A stretch of 64,000 nt of DNA from Stramonita haemastoma (GCA_030674155.1 CM060325.1:52040672-52104671), one strand, 5' to 3'. Shown: positions 11,706-21,974, counted from the first letter of the stretch. Made by a program: numbers and translations. Notes: a model not told the origin generated them from the sequence alone.

Positions 11706-12045
11706 AAAGATTTGACATGGATTTGGAGTGGTGAAATATGTTTAGGCATCTATAATAGTGGCCATAGGCCTGTTGAAGAGACTTTTCACAATCATCATCA
11801 AATGCTGATTTTACATTACTGAATATGCTGATGAGGGGATTTTTTTAGGAAAAAATGTGGTTAAAAAAAAAAAGTTTTTCACTTAGACATATCAGTAATA
11901 TTTTTACCACACAGACATTGACCATTTTTGCTGAAATTGGTTATGAATGCATTCAGGTTCATCCTAGCAAACAAATTGTCGAGTCTCCCCTTTTGAAAAC
12001 ATTCACAGACGTTTTTGAATTGCTCACTAATTATAGACTGTATTA
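11706..12045. other. Unassigned stretch
   Basis: AT-rich, no recognised gene or element. A 63-codon open frame at 11855-12046 has no supporting features. Confidence 0.4.
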
Positions 12046-12112
12046 AACCGAGATAAGCACCGGCCTGATGAGCCTTAGGCTCGGACCGGCTTCAACTTTT
12101 AAACTTTAACAT
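12046..12112 (+). mobile_element. SINE-C tail fragment
   Basis: GATAAGCACCGGCCTGATGA and the following AGCCTTAGGCTCGG match, in inverted orientation, the left end of the SINE-C copy at 12436-12735. The two form an inverted pair about 330 bp apart. Confidence 0.6.
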
Positions 12113-12435
12113 ACCAGCAGCTATAATTGCTTCAGACACTCTACAGGGTTTCTCCTTCTAACCTGATAGAGGTTTAACATATGGTAGCAATTAGTGATGG
12201 TCACAGTGTCATGTAAATCTACTGTGTGTTAATCCTGGCAAATCCCGGATTGGGACTGTGGGGGGGGGGGGGAATATTCAATCCCCAGCAAATCCTGGAC
12301 CGGGACTAAGAGGGTCAAGGTGAAGAGGTGTACAACATACTTCATCTCCAATACAACATTTATTGAACTTTTGTCATAACCAGGGGATTTTAAAGCAAAC
12401 ATTACCAACATGAAATCAACACAAATTTATATTTA
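12113..12435. other. Spacer between inverted SINE-C segments
   Basis: Contains a G12 run at about 12260 and a short duplicated motif (CAAATCCCGGATTGGGACTG and CAAATCCTGGACCGGGACTA at about 12239 and 12290). No gene recognised. Confidence 0.5.
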
Positions 12436-12735
12436 AATATAAAAAAAGTTAAAGTCTGTCCCGAGCCTAAGGCTCATCAGGCCGGTGCTTAACCCGATTT
12501 CTGTGGCATTAAGCAACTGAGTCATAGACCCCCCCCCCCTGGATAGGATGCCAGTCTATCGCAGGGTTAGCCCCCAACACAAGGTCGGTACCCCTTTTAC
12601 ACCTGGATGGGGTGAGAAAATAGCTGTAAAGTGCCGTGTCCAAGGGCACAACGCCATAGCCGAAAGCTGGATCGAACCTGCAACCTTTAGATTACGAAGT
12701 CCAACGCCCTAACCACTACTGGCATAGACTACAGC
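12436..12735 (-). mobile_element. SINE-C, tRNA-derived, minus strand
   Basis: Read on the minus strand, the head is GTAGTGGTTAGGGCGTTGG (A-box-like) followed by GCAGGTTCGATCC (B box; complement at 12668-12680). Then come GGCGTTGTGCCC and CGATAGACTGGCATCC, and finally the tail AAGCACCGGCCTGATGAGCC. Unrelated in body sequence to SINE-A and SINE-B. A C10 run sits at about 12530. Confidence 0.7.
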
Positions 12736-13080
12736 GGCGGCTAAATATATTTGAAAAAACACACAATGTAAAATCAAGTGTACGTAATAGCCATTAAAAC
12801 TGCTCCAGTCGCTGTAATTATGAATAATATAATCTGATTTTCTCTTTCATAGGTTCGCAAAAGCGGCCATGTTCTTGTAAATCAATGTATAGTTAATACC
12901 ATTAAACTGTTCATTCGCTTAAATATTTATGATATAATATGATAATCTGATTTTCTCTATTTTCAATACTGGTATCGCAAAAGCAGGCCATGTTTCTTGG
13001 TATCTAGGCATGATGCATCTGTGTAAGTTTTTAAATCTATGTGTGTGTTTTCATGTTTATTTTTTCTTTTCTTTTCTTCA
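12736..13080. repeat. Imperfect ~115-bp direct repeat
   Basis: Two diverged copies share AATCTGATTTTCTCT followed by CGCAAAAGC..GGCCATGTT, at about 12830-12880 and 12945-13000. T-rich remainder. No gene seen. Confidence 0.55.
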
Positions 13081-13084
13081 TTTA

Positions 13085-13422
13085 TTTATTCTTTTATATT
13101 GAAGATAATGGAATATGCACTTGTGCTTTTTTTTTTGCTTTTTTTTTTTAACATCCAGTCCCCGTGTGTATGCAATTTTGTAAATCTTGTCATCTGTTCC
13201 TTCCAGCACACAATGGCCTACTCTTACGAAAAGTGGAACAGGATTTAATGTGTACGCAAAATGTTTGCATGCGTTCACACTTGGGCCTCAGTTTATAGCC
13301 TCATGTAAAAGATTTTTGGGGAGTGTAGTCAGCACTGGTGTTATCTCCAGGCGAAGAATCAAACCCATGATGTCAAATTGTGAGCGCTGTGTTCTGACCA
13401 CTAGGATATCCTATCCCCGATC
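13085..13422 (-). mobile_element. SINE-A copy, near full length
   Basis: From (TTTA)n/TATATTGAAGATAATGG through CCAGTCCCCGTGTGTATG, CCTACTCTTACGAAAAG and GGTGTTATCTCCAG to a degraded head (complement of B box GAATCAAACCC at about 13356-13366; CCACTAGGATATCC). The head end abuts (TG)n. Confidence 0.8.
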
Positions 13423-13478
<56 letters not shown>

Positions 13479-13533
13479 CGCTAGCGTATGTGTGCATGCA
13501 CGTGTGTGTGCGTGCACATGTGTGTGTGCGTGC

Positions 13534-13602
<69 letters not shown>

Positions 13603-13660
13603 TGAGTGAGTGAGTGAGTGAGTGTGGTTGTTTTGAGTGTGTGTGTGTGGGGACGGGGGG
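13423..13660. repeat. (TG)n microsatellite
   Basis: TG repeat with TGCG, GCATGCACG and (GTGA)n interruptions. Part of the duplicated block that precedes B-type exons. Confidence 0.9.
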
Positions 13661-13680
13661 AGTGCGAGTGTTTTGATAGA

Positions 13681-13861
13681 TTGAAACTGTTTCCAAGTGT
13701 TCCAACAAAGTGGAGTCAATAATTCATTCATGTGTGTGCTAGACCATGGTCTTTCCTGTTGTGTTCGACTGTCAGCGTTGTGTTGTATTGTATTGTATTG
13801 TGTTGTATTGTGTGATTGCCTTGCATGGGTTGATGATGCTACCCTGGGCTTTGCTGTTGAC
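13681..13861 (+). repeat. Duplicated intron block upstream of B-type exon (copy 1)
   Basis: TTGAAACTGTTTCCAAGTGT, CATGGTCTTTCCTGTTGTG, (TTGTA)n and GCTGTTGACAG are shared with 24000-24164 and 29219-29397, and in part with 19215-19255. The block ends in a 3' splice acceptor. It includes a small (TTGTA)n tract serving as the pyrimidine-poor, T-rich acceptor region. Confidence 0.8.
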
Positions 13862-14200
13862 AGGAAGGATTGTATGTGATGTCCCCCAGTATTGTATTGT
13901 AATGTATTGTGTTGACAGGAAGGACTTTGTCATGTCCCCCAGTATTGTAATGTATTGTATTGTGTTGACAGGAGGGACTTTGTCATGTCCCCCAGTATTG
14001 TATTGTAATGTATTGTGTTGACAGGAGGGACTTTGTCATGTCCCCCAGTATTGTATTGTATTGTAATGTATTGTATTGTGTTGACAGGAGGGACTTTGTC
14101 ATGTCCCCCAGTATTATACTGTAATGTATTGTATTGTGTTGACAGGAAGGACTTTATGTCATGTCCCCCAGTATTGTATTGTATTGTATTGTGTTGACAG
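13862..14200 (+). repeat. Minisatellite that multiplies a splice acceptor
   Basis: Six extra copies of a 52-61-bp unit, TTGACAGGAAGGACTTTGTC followed by ATGTCCCCCAGTATTGTATT. Each carries TTGACAG|GA, identical in form to the real acceptor of the following exon. The copies start at about 13856, 13914, 13966, 14018, 14079 and 14139; the final functional-looking acceptor is at 14199-14200. Confidence 0.8.
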
Positions 14201-14281
14201 GAAGGTCTCTATGTGATGTCACCCTTGCCCAGACGCAACAAGGCCACTGTGGAGCCAGGTCCAGATATTAAGCCAGCAGCA
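14201..14281 (+). CDS. Exon B1 of repeated-exon gene
   Basis: The acceptor is GTGTTGACAG and the donor GTGAGTG. The exon is 81 nt, phase 0 at both ends, and encodes 27 residues beginning EGLYVMSPLPRRNKATVEPG. It is paralogous to exon B2 (24165-24242) and to the start of the terminal exon (29398), with paralogous upstream introns. Six upstream copies of its acceptor and first codons precede it. No domain is recognised; the peptide is short, Pro-rich and likely disordered. It belongs, by inference, to a plus-strand gene extending to 29730. It could also be a dead duplicate exon, since it diverges most from the EEEEMAP start of the other two. Confidence 0.5.
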
Positions 14282-14401
14282 GTGAGTGTTCAAATTCATT
14301 TAACGTCTTTTCACAAATTGCGATATTAGCAGTGAGTGTGTGTGCGTGTGCGTGCGTGCATGCATGCGTATGTGTAGGTGTTTGTGAAATTTATTTAAAG
14401 G

Positions 14402-14768
14402 TATTTATTTGTTTGTTTATTTATTTATTCTTTTGTATCGAGGATGATGGAATAAGCACTTGTGAGCTTTTTTTTTTTTTAAATCCAGTTCCTGTGCGCA
14501 TGCAGTTTTGTAAATTTTATCATCTGTTCCCGCCGGCACACAATTGGAAACTCTTTTGAAGAGCAGAACAAGATTTAACATGTGCGCTAGATATTCTGTG
14601 TGCGTTCACACACAGGGCCTCAGTTAAGAGTCTCATTCGAAGGACTTTTTGGGAAAGAGGAGTCTACATGGATTTTAACTCCAGGGGAATACATCCCCTT
14701 CAACGGGATTCGAACCTGGGTCCTTCCGATTGCAAGCGCATGTTCTGACCACTAGGTTATCCCTCCCC
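14402..14768 (-). mobile_element. SINE-A copy, full length with intact B box
   Basis: The tail is (TTTA)n and TATCGAGGATGATGG. The head at the right carries the perfect B box (complement GGATTCGAACC at 14706-14716) and an A box (complement CCACTAGGTTA at 14750-14760). Lies in the intron after exon B1. The head end abuts a short (TG)n at 14778. Confidence 0.85.
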
Positions 14769-14774
14769 TTCCTC

Positions 14775-14816
<42 letters not shown>

Positions 14817-14837
14817 CATACACTCAGTCCACTGTGC

Positions 14838-14985
14838 TAAATTTAGCTTGCCCCTCCCTTTTACCTAGTCCAAGTGTGGTCAGTTCCTGCTATAATTAGC
14901 GCCAGCTGGCCCCATCTGGGCTGGGATGGTATGAAATAATTAGCCTCTGAGAGGAGCTGAAAGTGGGGGAAACTGACTGCTGATT
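14838..14985 (+). repeat. Duplicated intron block upstream of C-type exon (copy 1)
   Basis: CAGTTCCTGCTATAATTAGC, CCAGCTGGCC, GGCTGGGATGG and GGAGCTGAAAGTGGGGGAAA are shared with 21379-21520. A GATTT pentamer tract follows (14980-15003). Confidence 0.8.
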
Positions 14986-14998
14986 TGATTTGATTTGA

Positions 14999-15160
14999 TT
15001 TGATTGATTTTATATCGAGGATAATGGAATAAGCACTCTTGTGCTTTTTCACAACCAGTCCTCGTGTGTATGCAGTTTTGTTAAATGTCATCTGTTCCCC
15101 ACCGGCACACGATGGATGGCCTACTCTTACGAAAAGCGGAACAGGATTTAAACGTGTGTG
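14999..15160 (-). mobile_element. SINE-A, headless fragment
   Basis: Covers the tail (ATATCGAGGATAATGG), GTCCTCGTGTGTATGCAG and CCTACTCTTACGAAAAGCGG to GGATTTAAACGTGTG, then stops at a short (TG)n that serves as the acceptor tract of exon C1. Confidence 0.8.
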
Positions 15161-15180
15161 ATGTGTGTGTGTGTGTTCAG

Positions 15181-15282
15181 GCAGTGGGGGGGACAGTGGC
15201 AGCAGCCCCAACGAGGAAGAGGACGAGGACGGTCACTGCCACCGTGACCGGTCCTGGACAGGAGCATCCGGTCTTCATCATG
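15181..15282 (+). CDS. Exon C1 of repeated-exon gene
   Basis: The acceptor (TG)n-TTCAG and donor GTCAGTC bound a 102-nt exon, phase 0-0, encoding 34 residues: AVGGTVAAAPTRKRTRTVTA then TVTGPGQEHPVFIM. Exon C2 (21564-21860) shares the basic-then-Thr/Ala pattern, the RPG/GPG and VPSF/HPVF end, the GTCAGT donor and the flanking GTCAGTMAACAGGC. The KRTRT patch could be a nuclear localisation signal (speculative). Function unknown. Confidence 0.5.
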
Positions 15283-15299
15283 GTCAGTCAACAGGCTGG

Positions 15300-15300
<1 letters not shown>

Positions 15301-15364
<64 letters not shown>

Positions 15365-15854
15365 TGTGTGTGTTTGTATGTGTGTTAGTGTGTGTGTGTG
15401 TGTGTGTGTGTTGTATGTGTGTTAGTGTGTGTGTGTGTGTGTTTGTGTGTGTGTTAGTGTGTGTGTGTGTGTATGTGTATGTGTGTTAGTGTGTGTGTTT
15501 ATGTTTGTGTGTGTGTGTGTGTTAGTGCGTGTGTGTGTTAGTGCGTGTGTGTGTTTGTGTGTGTTGTGTGTTTGTGTGTGTTAGTGTGTGTTTGTGTGTG
15601 TGTGTGTGTGTTTTGTATGTGTGTTAGTGTGTGTTTGTGTGTGTGTGTGTGTGTGTGTTTTGTGTGTGTGCGTGTGTTTGTGTGTGTGTGTGTGTGTTTG
15701 TATGTGTGTTAGTGTGTGTTTGTGTGTGTGTGTGTGTGTGCGTGTGTGTGTGTGTGTAAGTGCGTGTGTAAGTGCGTGTGTGTGTGTGTGGTGCGTGTGT
15801 GTGCGCGTGTTTGTTGTGTGTGTGTGTGTGTTTGTATGTGTGTTAGTGTGTGTT

Positions 15855-15885
<31 letters not shown>

Positions 15886-16160
15886 TTGTATGTGTGTTAG
15901 TTTGTGTGTGTGTGTTTGTGTGTGTGTGTGTTTGTATGTGTGTTAGTTTGTGTGTTAGTGCATGTGTGTGTATGTGTTAGTGTGTGTGTTAGTGTGTGTG
16001 TGTTAGTGTGTGTGTATGTGTTAGTGTGTGTGTTAGTGTGTGTGTTGGTGTGTGTTTGTGTGTGTTTGTGTGTGTGTGTGTTTGTATGTGTTAGTGTGTA
16101 TGTGTGTTAGTGTGTGTGTTAGTGTGTGTTAGTGTGTGTTTGTATGTGTTAGTGTGTGTA
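15301..16160. repeat. (TG)n microsatellite, about 860 bp
   Basis: TG repeat with TTTG, TGTTAG and TATG variants giving locally regular 20-40-bp higher periods. Generates artefactual Cys-Val open frames. Confidence 0.95.
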
Positions 16161-16205
16161 AATCATTATGCCATTTTTTTATGTCCTGCATAATTTACTT
16201 ATCAT

Positions 16206-16610
16206 TTAACCCCTAGACTGCCCCACCCCAGAAAGTTTGCTTGGTAATATGTGCACTGTACAGGCCTACACATCGGAAAATTTTCTGTGGTTCCGACTGG
16301 ATGTAAACAAGCTAGCTTCCTAACTACAGTTAAAGGGAGAGAACTTCAAAACGAAAAGATATCACCTTTCTGTTGCTTGGCAACATCTAGCTTGGCATAA
16401 ATGATGGGTTTTTAGCGCCTAGTTTGTGTTATTTTGCATCACAGTTTGGATTGTACCTGTCCAAAATGACCAAGTCTTCTCGTTGAACGCATCAGTGACT
16501 TTACACAGCTAAAGAAGTAGCAAATGAGGTTTTAGATGATGAGCCTGACAGTGAGAAATTGCATGATACAGGAGATCGTGAAGATGGAAAAAAAAAATGA
16601 CTGAGATTTT
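16206..16610 (+). mobile_element. Possible piggyBac-like transposon 5' relic
   Basis: TTAA at 16206-16209 is followed by CCCCTAGACTGCCC, resembling a piggyBac-type end (TTAA target, TIR starting CCC). About 300 bp downstream an ATG (16467) and a degenerate frame give FTAKEVANEVLDDEPDSEKL, an acidic stretch like that near piggyBac transposase N-termini, then a stop after a poly-A run (about 16600). Frames are broken by several stops, so any gene is dead. Right end not found. Confidence 0.35.
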
Positions 16611-16845
16611 GCCTTATGTGTGACGCTACTGAGATGGGAGGGGGGGTGGGGGTACTCAGAATGACAGCGGGGATGAAGAAAGTGTATTTTCATCTCTTTT
16701 TTTTTTTAATATAGTTTTTGACATATTTGTGCAGTGAAATATGCTTACTACTTTGAGCTTGCCTGAAAGCAATATACAATATATACATCATTGCATGATG
16801 GTCAGTGGTGATGTGGATGATGTAATGATGCCGATATATAGATAT

Positions 16846-16921
<76 letters not shown>

Positions 16922-16935
16922 CATACATACATACA

Positions 16936-16971
<36 letters not shown>

Positions 16972-17203
16972 TTTCTGTCATATAGCAAAATATCAGGATT
17001 ATTCATGTGGTATTTTCCAATACTATGGTAATGACCATAGCAAGTGGTACATAAGAAGTGTATTCCCCGGCATATAGGGTGCACTTGTACTTGTTTTATG
17101 TCGTTTGCTATTGGTAGTACTTTATTTCTATTATTATGATACTGGTTCAGTTTCTTTCTCCCTTTTTACTGAAATATAATGGTTTATCTGATTTGTTTGA
17201 TTT
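16611..17203. other. Unassigned stretch with (AT)n/(ACAT)n
   Basis: (AT)n at about 16833-16917 and (CATA)n at 16917-16965. The rest is AT-rich without recognised features. Confidence 0.6.
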
Positions 17204-17347
17204 GTGACGCTCCACCACATATGGAGTCGCATTGCACCAGAGGTCAATTTTTAGTTATTGACATGCAATTTAACTGCAATGAAATGGCTATACAGTCCAA
17301 AAATAGATTGAAAATTGGACATTTCTATGAAAAGTTATTACAAGTTT
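17204..17347 (+). mobile_element. MITE, 5' fragment
   Basis: Starts with the intact end GTGACGCTCCACCAC and follows the 423-bp family for about 143 bp, up to AGTTATTACAAG, where it breaks into a T-rich then (CT)n tract. Confidence 0.85.
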
Positions 17348-17360
17348 TGTTTTTGTTTTA

Positions 17361-17481
17361 TTCTCTCTCTCTCCCTCTCCCTCTCCCTCCCTCTCTCTCT
17401 CTCTCTCTCTCTATCTCTATCTCTCTCTCTCTCTGTCTCTCTCTCTCTCAGTCTCTCTGTCTCTGTCTCTCTGTCTCTCTG

Positions 17482-17542
<61 letters not shown>
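17361..17542. repeat. (CT)n microsatellite
   Basis: CT repeat with CTGT and CCCT variants between the truncated MITE and a headless SINE. Confidence 0.95.
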
Positions 17543-17546
<4 letters not shown>

Positions 17547-17811
17547 AGTTAACATCAGTGCTGACTCCACTCTCCCCAAAAGTCCTTCGGATGAGACTTT
17601 AAACCGAGGCCCCGTGTGCGAACGCACGCAGAACATCTTGCGCACACGTTAAATCCTGTTCCGCTTTTCGTAAGAGTAGGCCATCGTGTGCCGGTGGGAA
17701 CAGATGACAATATTTACAAAACTGCATGCACACGGGGACCGGATGAAAAAAAGCACATGATTGCTTATTCTGTTATCCTCGATATAAAAGAATAAATAAA
17801 TAAATAATAAT
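17543..17811 (+). mobile_element. SINE-A, headless, plus strand
   Basis: Begins exactly at CTGGAGTTAACATCAGTGCT, the point that follows the tRNA-like head in full copies, and continues intact to the tail and (AATA)n. The body is among the least mutated in the window. The left edge is (CT)n. Confidence 0.85.
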
Positions 17812-18412
<601 letters not shown>

Positions 18413-18470
18413 GCGGGGACTGGATGTAAAAAAGCACACGAGTGCTTATCTATTATCCTCGAATAAAATA
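18413..18470 (+). mobile_element. SINE/LINE tail fragment
   Basis: GGGACTGGATGTAAAAAAGC, CACGAGTGCTTAT and TATCCTCGAATAAAA match the SINE-A tail, followed by (CCTTG)n. The same fragment precedes exon A2 at 22862-22930. Confidence 0.7.
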
Positions 18471-18499
18471 CTTTGCCTTGCCTTGCCTTGCCTTGCCTT

Positions 18500-18706
18500 G
18501 CCTTGTCTCTCTCATACACATTGAAGAAGATGAAATTGCTATCACAATACGATTTTTGGCCTGTCCCAATAATACTGTTTTTCCTGTGCTGTGGAAGGTA
18601 GGCAGGTGGGCTATGACCATTTCTGTGACTGTCCCAATATTACTGTTTTTCCTGTGTTGTGGAAGGTAGGCAGGTGGGCTATGACCATTTCTGTGACTGT
18701 GTGCAG
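18500..18706 (+). repeat. Duplicated intron block upstream of A-type exon (copy 1)
   Basis: CCTGTCCCAATAATACTG, GGAAGGTAGGCAGGTGGGCT and ATTTCTGTGACTGTGTGCAG match 23180-23290. A 71-72-bp internal duplication (at about 18560 and 18630) repeats CCTGTG(C/T)TGTGGAAGG. Confidence 0.75.
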
Positions 18707-18775
18707 GAGGAGCCCGTGTCGCCAGTTCCTTTGCCGAGCGTCGCGGCACCAGTTCGTGCCCCTTCTCCAACTGTG
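18707..18775 (+). CDS. Exon A1 of repeated-exon gene
   Basis: The acceptor is CTGTGACTGTGTGCAG and the donor GTGAGTG. The exon is 69 nt, phase 0-0, encoding EEPVSPVPLPSVAAPVRAPS plus PTV. Exon A2 at 23291-23365 encodes EEEVSEVSLPSLPSLPAVRA plus PPPLS. The two align with in-frame differences only (69 versus 75 nt), which favours a coding role. Pro/Val-rich, probably disordered; no domain recognised. Confidence 0.55.
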
Positions 18776-18797
18776 GTGAGTGCAAGTGTGTGTCTGT

Positions 18798-18845
<48 letters not shown>

Positions 18846-18846
<1 letters not shown>

Positions 18847-19105
18847 AAAATATATATCGAGGATAAAGGGGGTAAGCACTTGTGTGCTTTTTTAAATCCA
18901 GTCTCCTTGTGTGTGCAGTTTTGTAAATCTTGTCATCTGTTCCCACCAGCACACAATGGCCTACTTTCATGCAAAGCGGAACAGGATTTAACATGTGCGC
19001 AAGATGTTGTGAGTGCGTTCGCACACAGGCCTCAGTTTATAGTCTTATCCAAAGGACTTTTTAGGGAATGGAGTCAGCACTGATGTTAACTCCAGGGGAA
19101 AATGT
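18846..19105 (-). mobile_element. SINE-A, headless, within duplicated block
   Basis: Runs from ATATATCGAGGATAAAGG to TGATGTTAACTCCAGG and then merges into (TG)n. Same truncation and context as 23658-23884 and 28992-29085, so it was copied as part of the A-to-B block. Confidence 0.8.
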
Positions 19106-19340
19106 ATGTGTGTGCGCGTGTGCGTGTGCGTGCATGCGTGTATGTGCATGCTTGGGTGTGTGCATGCTTGCACATGTGTGTGTGTGTATGTTGGTATGTA
19201 TGTGTACTGATATTACATTGAAACTGTTTCCAAGTGTTCCAGCAAAGTGGAACTTTTTTATTTACTGATTTGTTTTAATTTATTCTTTTATATCGAGTCA
19301 GTGATTTTAATAACATTGTATCCATACATTCATGTGTGTA

Positions 19341-19394
<54 letters not shown>

Positions 19395-19429
19395 GGTGTG
19401 AGTGTGTGTGTGTGTGTGAGTGTGTGTGT

Positions 19430-19460
<31 letters not shown>

Positions 19461-19540
19461 CGTGTGTGTGTGTGTGTGTGCATGTGTGTGTGTAGTTCAT
19501 TTTATTTGGATTTTATCTTTTTATTTATTTAGTTAGTTCT
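19106..19540. repeat. (TG)n with remnant of the B-upstream block
   Basis: TG tracts flank GAAACTGTTTCCAAGTGTTC at about 19218-19237 and AGCAAAGTGGAAC, the start of the block found before B-type exons. The rest of that block and the B exon itself are missing here. Confidence 0.75.
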
Positions 19541-19855
19541 TAATTCTTTTATATTGAGGATAATGGAACAAGCTCTCATGTGCTTCTTTGAATCCAGTCC
19601 CCATGTGTATGCAGTTTTGTCAGCACACAATGGCATACTCTTTTGAAAAGCAGAACCAGATTAAAAATGTGTGCAAGATGTTCTGGGCGTGTTCACACAC
19701 ACAGGACTTTGGTTTATAGTCTCATTCAAAGGAATTTTGGGGGAGTGGAGTCTGCACTTATTTTAACTTCAGGGGAAAATATCCCCTTCAATGAGATGTG
19801 AACTTCGCTGTCAGATTGTGAACACAATGTTCTGACCACTAGGCTATTCTGCCCC
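19541..19855 (-). mobile_element. SINE-A copy, diverged head present
   Basis: From TATATTGAGGATAATGG to CCACTAGGCTATTC, with the B box degraded (GAGATGTGAACTT). A small internal deletion removes the region around CATCTGTTCCC. Ends at a C18 run. Confidence 0.8.
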
Positions 19856-19871
19856 CCCCCCCCCCCCCCCA

Positions 19872-20124
19872 CACCTGTGTAAGTGTGTGTGGGTGCATAT
19901 AGGTGCATGTTTGTATAAGCATGTGCGCATACTCATATGTGTGTGTCTGTGCGTGTGCATGTATGTTTATGTGCATGCATGCATGTGTGTGTATTGTGAT
20001 ATGGTCCTCAAATTGGAAAGTGTAAACAAATCGTAATCAATGACATTTTCCGGTCGGTCCTTTTTTTCCTTTTTTTTTCCCAATGTATCTTTTGCTGTGT
20101 ATGGTAGTCCACGGTGTTTGATAA
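19872..20124. other. Unassigned spacer
   Basis: TG/CATG-rich then T-rich sequence up to the minisatellite. Nothing recognised. Confidence 0.5.
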
Positions 20125-21340
20125 GTACACTGTGTGTGTTGGTGTTGTACACTGTCAGTGCCTTTCATGGCCTGATGACACTGTGTGTGTCAGTGTTGTA
20201 CAGTGTCAGTGCCTTTCATGGCCTGATGACACTGTCAGTGTTGTACATTGTCAGTGCCAGTGCCTTTCATGGCATGATGACACTGTGTTAGTGTTGTACA
20301 GTGTCAGTGCCAGTGCCTTTCATGGCATGATGACAGTGTGTGTGTGTGTCAGTGTTGTACAGTGTCAGTGCCTTTCATGGCATGATGACACTGTGTCAGT
20401 GTTTTACAGTGTCAGTGCCTTTCATGGCATGATGACACTGTCAGTGTTGTACAGTGTCAGTGCCTTTCATGGCATGATGACAGTGTGTGTGTGTCGGTGT
20501 TGTACAGTGTCAGTGCCTTTCATGGCATGATGACAGTGTGTGTGTGTCAGTGTTGTACATTGTCAGTGCCTTTCATGGCGTGATGACAGTGTGTGTGTCA
20601 GTGTTGTATAGTGTCAGTGCCTTTCATGGCATGATGACAGTGTGTCAGTGTTGTACAGTGTCAGTGCCTTTCATGGCATGATGACAGTGTGTCAGTGTTG
20701 TACAGTGTCAGTGCCTTTCATGGCGTGATGACACTGTGTGTGTCCGTGTTGTACATTGTCAGTGCCTTTCATGGCATGATGACAGTGTGTGTGTCAGTGT
20801 TGTACAGTGCCAGTGCCTTTCATGGCATGATGACACTGTGTTAGTGTTGTACATGTCAGTGCCTTTCATGGCATGATGACACTGTATGTGTGGGTGTCAG
20901 TGTTGTACAGTGTCAATGCCTTTCATGGCATGATGACACTGTATGTGTGGGTGTCAGTGTTGTACAGTGTCAATGCCTTTCATGGCATGATGACCCTGTA
21001 TGTGTGGGTGTCAGTGTTGTACAGTGTCAATGCCTTTCATGGCATGATGACACTGTATGTGTGGGTGTCAGTGTTGTACAGTGTCAATGCCTTTCATGGC
21101 ATGATGACACTGTATGTGTGGGTGTCAGTGTTGTACAGTGTCAGTGCCTTTCATGGCATGATGACACTGTATGTGTGGGTGTCAGTGTTGTACAGTGTCA
21201 ATGCCTTTCATGGCATGATGACACTGTATGTGTGGGTGTCTGTGTTGTACAGTGTCAATGCCTTTCATGGCATGATGACACTGTATGTGTGGGTGTCTGT
21301 GTTGTACAGTGTCAATGCCTTTCATGGCATGGTGACAGAG
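20125..21340 (+). repeat. 57-bp minisatellite, about 22 copies
   Basis: Units contain GTGTTGTACAGTGTCAGTGC then CTTTCATGGCATGATGACA. The downstream half (20880-21330) is highly regular at 57 bp with GTATGTGTGGGTGTC; the upstream half has shorter, variable units. The 57-bp period is a multiple of three, so all frames stay open and give spurious proteins. Confidence 0.95.
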
Positions 21341-21378
21341 CACAGCGCACAAATCCAACATCACTCAGTCAAGATTGC

Positions 21379-21520
21379 TAAATGTAGTGCACCCCTTTCT
21401 TTCACCAAGTGCCCAGTGTGGTCAGTTCCGGCTATAATTAGCCCCAGCTGGCCTCAGCAGGACTGGGCTGGGATGGGTTAATTAATTAGCAGCTGTGAGG
21501 TAGGAGCTGAAAGTGGGGGA
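21379..21520 (+). repeat. Duplicated intron block upstream of C-type exon (copy 2)
   Basis: Matches 14838-14985 (CAGTTCCGGCTATAATTAGC, CCAGCTGGCC, GGAGCTGAAAGTGGGGGAAA), with small indels. Confidence 0.8.
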
Positions 21521-21563
21521 AAGTAGCAGCTGTGAGAGCCTTGGCCTTGGACTGTGTGCAGAG

Positions 21564-21860
21564 GAGGAGGACGACTCCCCACCCTCTGTCTGGGAGTTCT
21601 ATGTGCGGCCTCAGCCTTGGTGCAGGGCCGGGAAGAGGGCAACCCAGGAGGCCCCCATCGCTCCTCCCCACAAGAAGAGGAGGGTTGCCACCGCCACCGC
21701 AACTGCCACCACCACCGCAACTGCCACCACCGCTGCCACTGTCACTGCTACTGCTACTGCCACTGCTGCTGCCTTTGTCACTGCTACCGCCACTGCCACC
21801 ACCTCAGCGAGGCCAGGTGCCATGGTTGAGGAAGTGCCCTCTTTTGTGGCGCGGCTGCAG
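21564..21860 (+). CDS. Exon C2 of repeated-exon gene, Thr/Ala-rich
   Basis: The donor is CTGCAG|GTCAGT at 21861. The acceptor is either GCAG|AG (exon from 21562) or CAGAG|GAG (from 21564). The latter gives 297 nt, phase 0-0, matching exon C1. The product runs EEDDSPPSVWEFYVRPQPWC, then a basic PPHKKRRV patch, then about 40 residues of Ala-Thr repeat from ACYGCC trinucleotides, then VEEVPSFVARLQ. The Ala-Thr tract explains the length difference from C1 (102 nt) and is in frame. PHKKRRV resembles a monopartite nuclear localisation signal (inference). Other frames are also open through the repeat, so the frame rests on the phase match and the resemblance to C1. Confidence 0.5.
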
Positions 21861-21874
21861 GTCAGTAAACAGGC

Positions 21875-21876
<2 letters not shown>

Positions 21877-21914
<38 letters not shown>
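21877..21914. repeat. (TG)n microsatellite
   Basis: Short TG tract in the intron after exon C2, in the same position as the long TG tract after exon C1. Confidence 0.9.
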
Positions 21915-21921
<7 letters not shown>

Positions 21922-21974
21922 GGTTAATCTAAAATCTGTTACTTTTATTTTATTTCATTTTATACCCCTTTGTG

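Noticed and set aside
14706..14760. tRNA gene on the minus strand
   Set aside because: A and B boxes are present but the cloverleaf stems do not form convincingly, and the sequence continues into the SINE body; it is a SINE head.
15085..16110. Cys-Val repeat proteins resembling cysteine-rich peptides
   Set aside because: Pure (TG)n translation; no signal peptide or spaced cysteine framework. Only the 15181-15282 exon inside is retained.
20873..21481. 202-codon frame with 19-residue repeats
   Set aside because: 57-bp minisatellite; two plus frames and the minus strand are all open.
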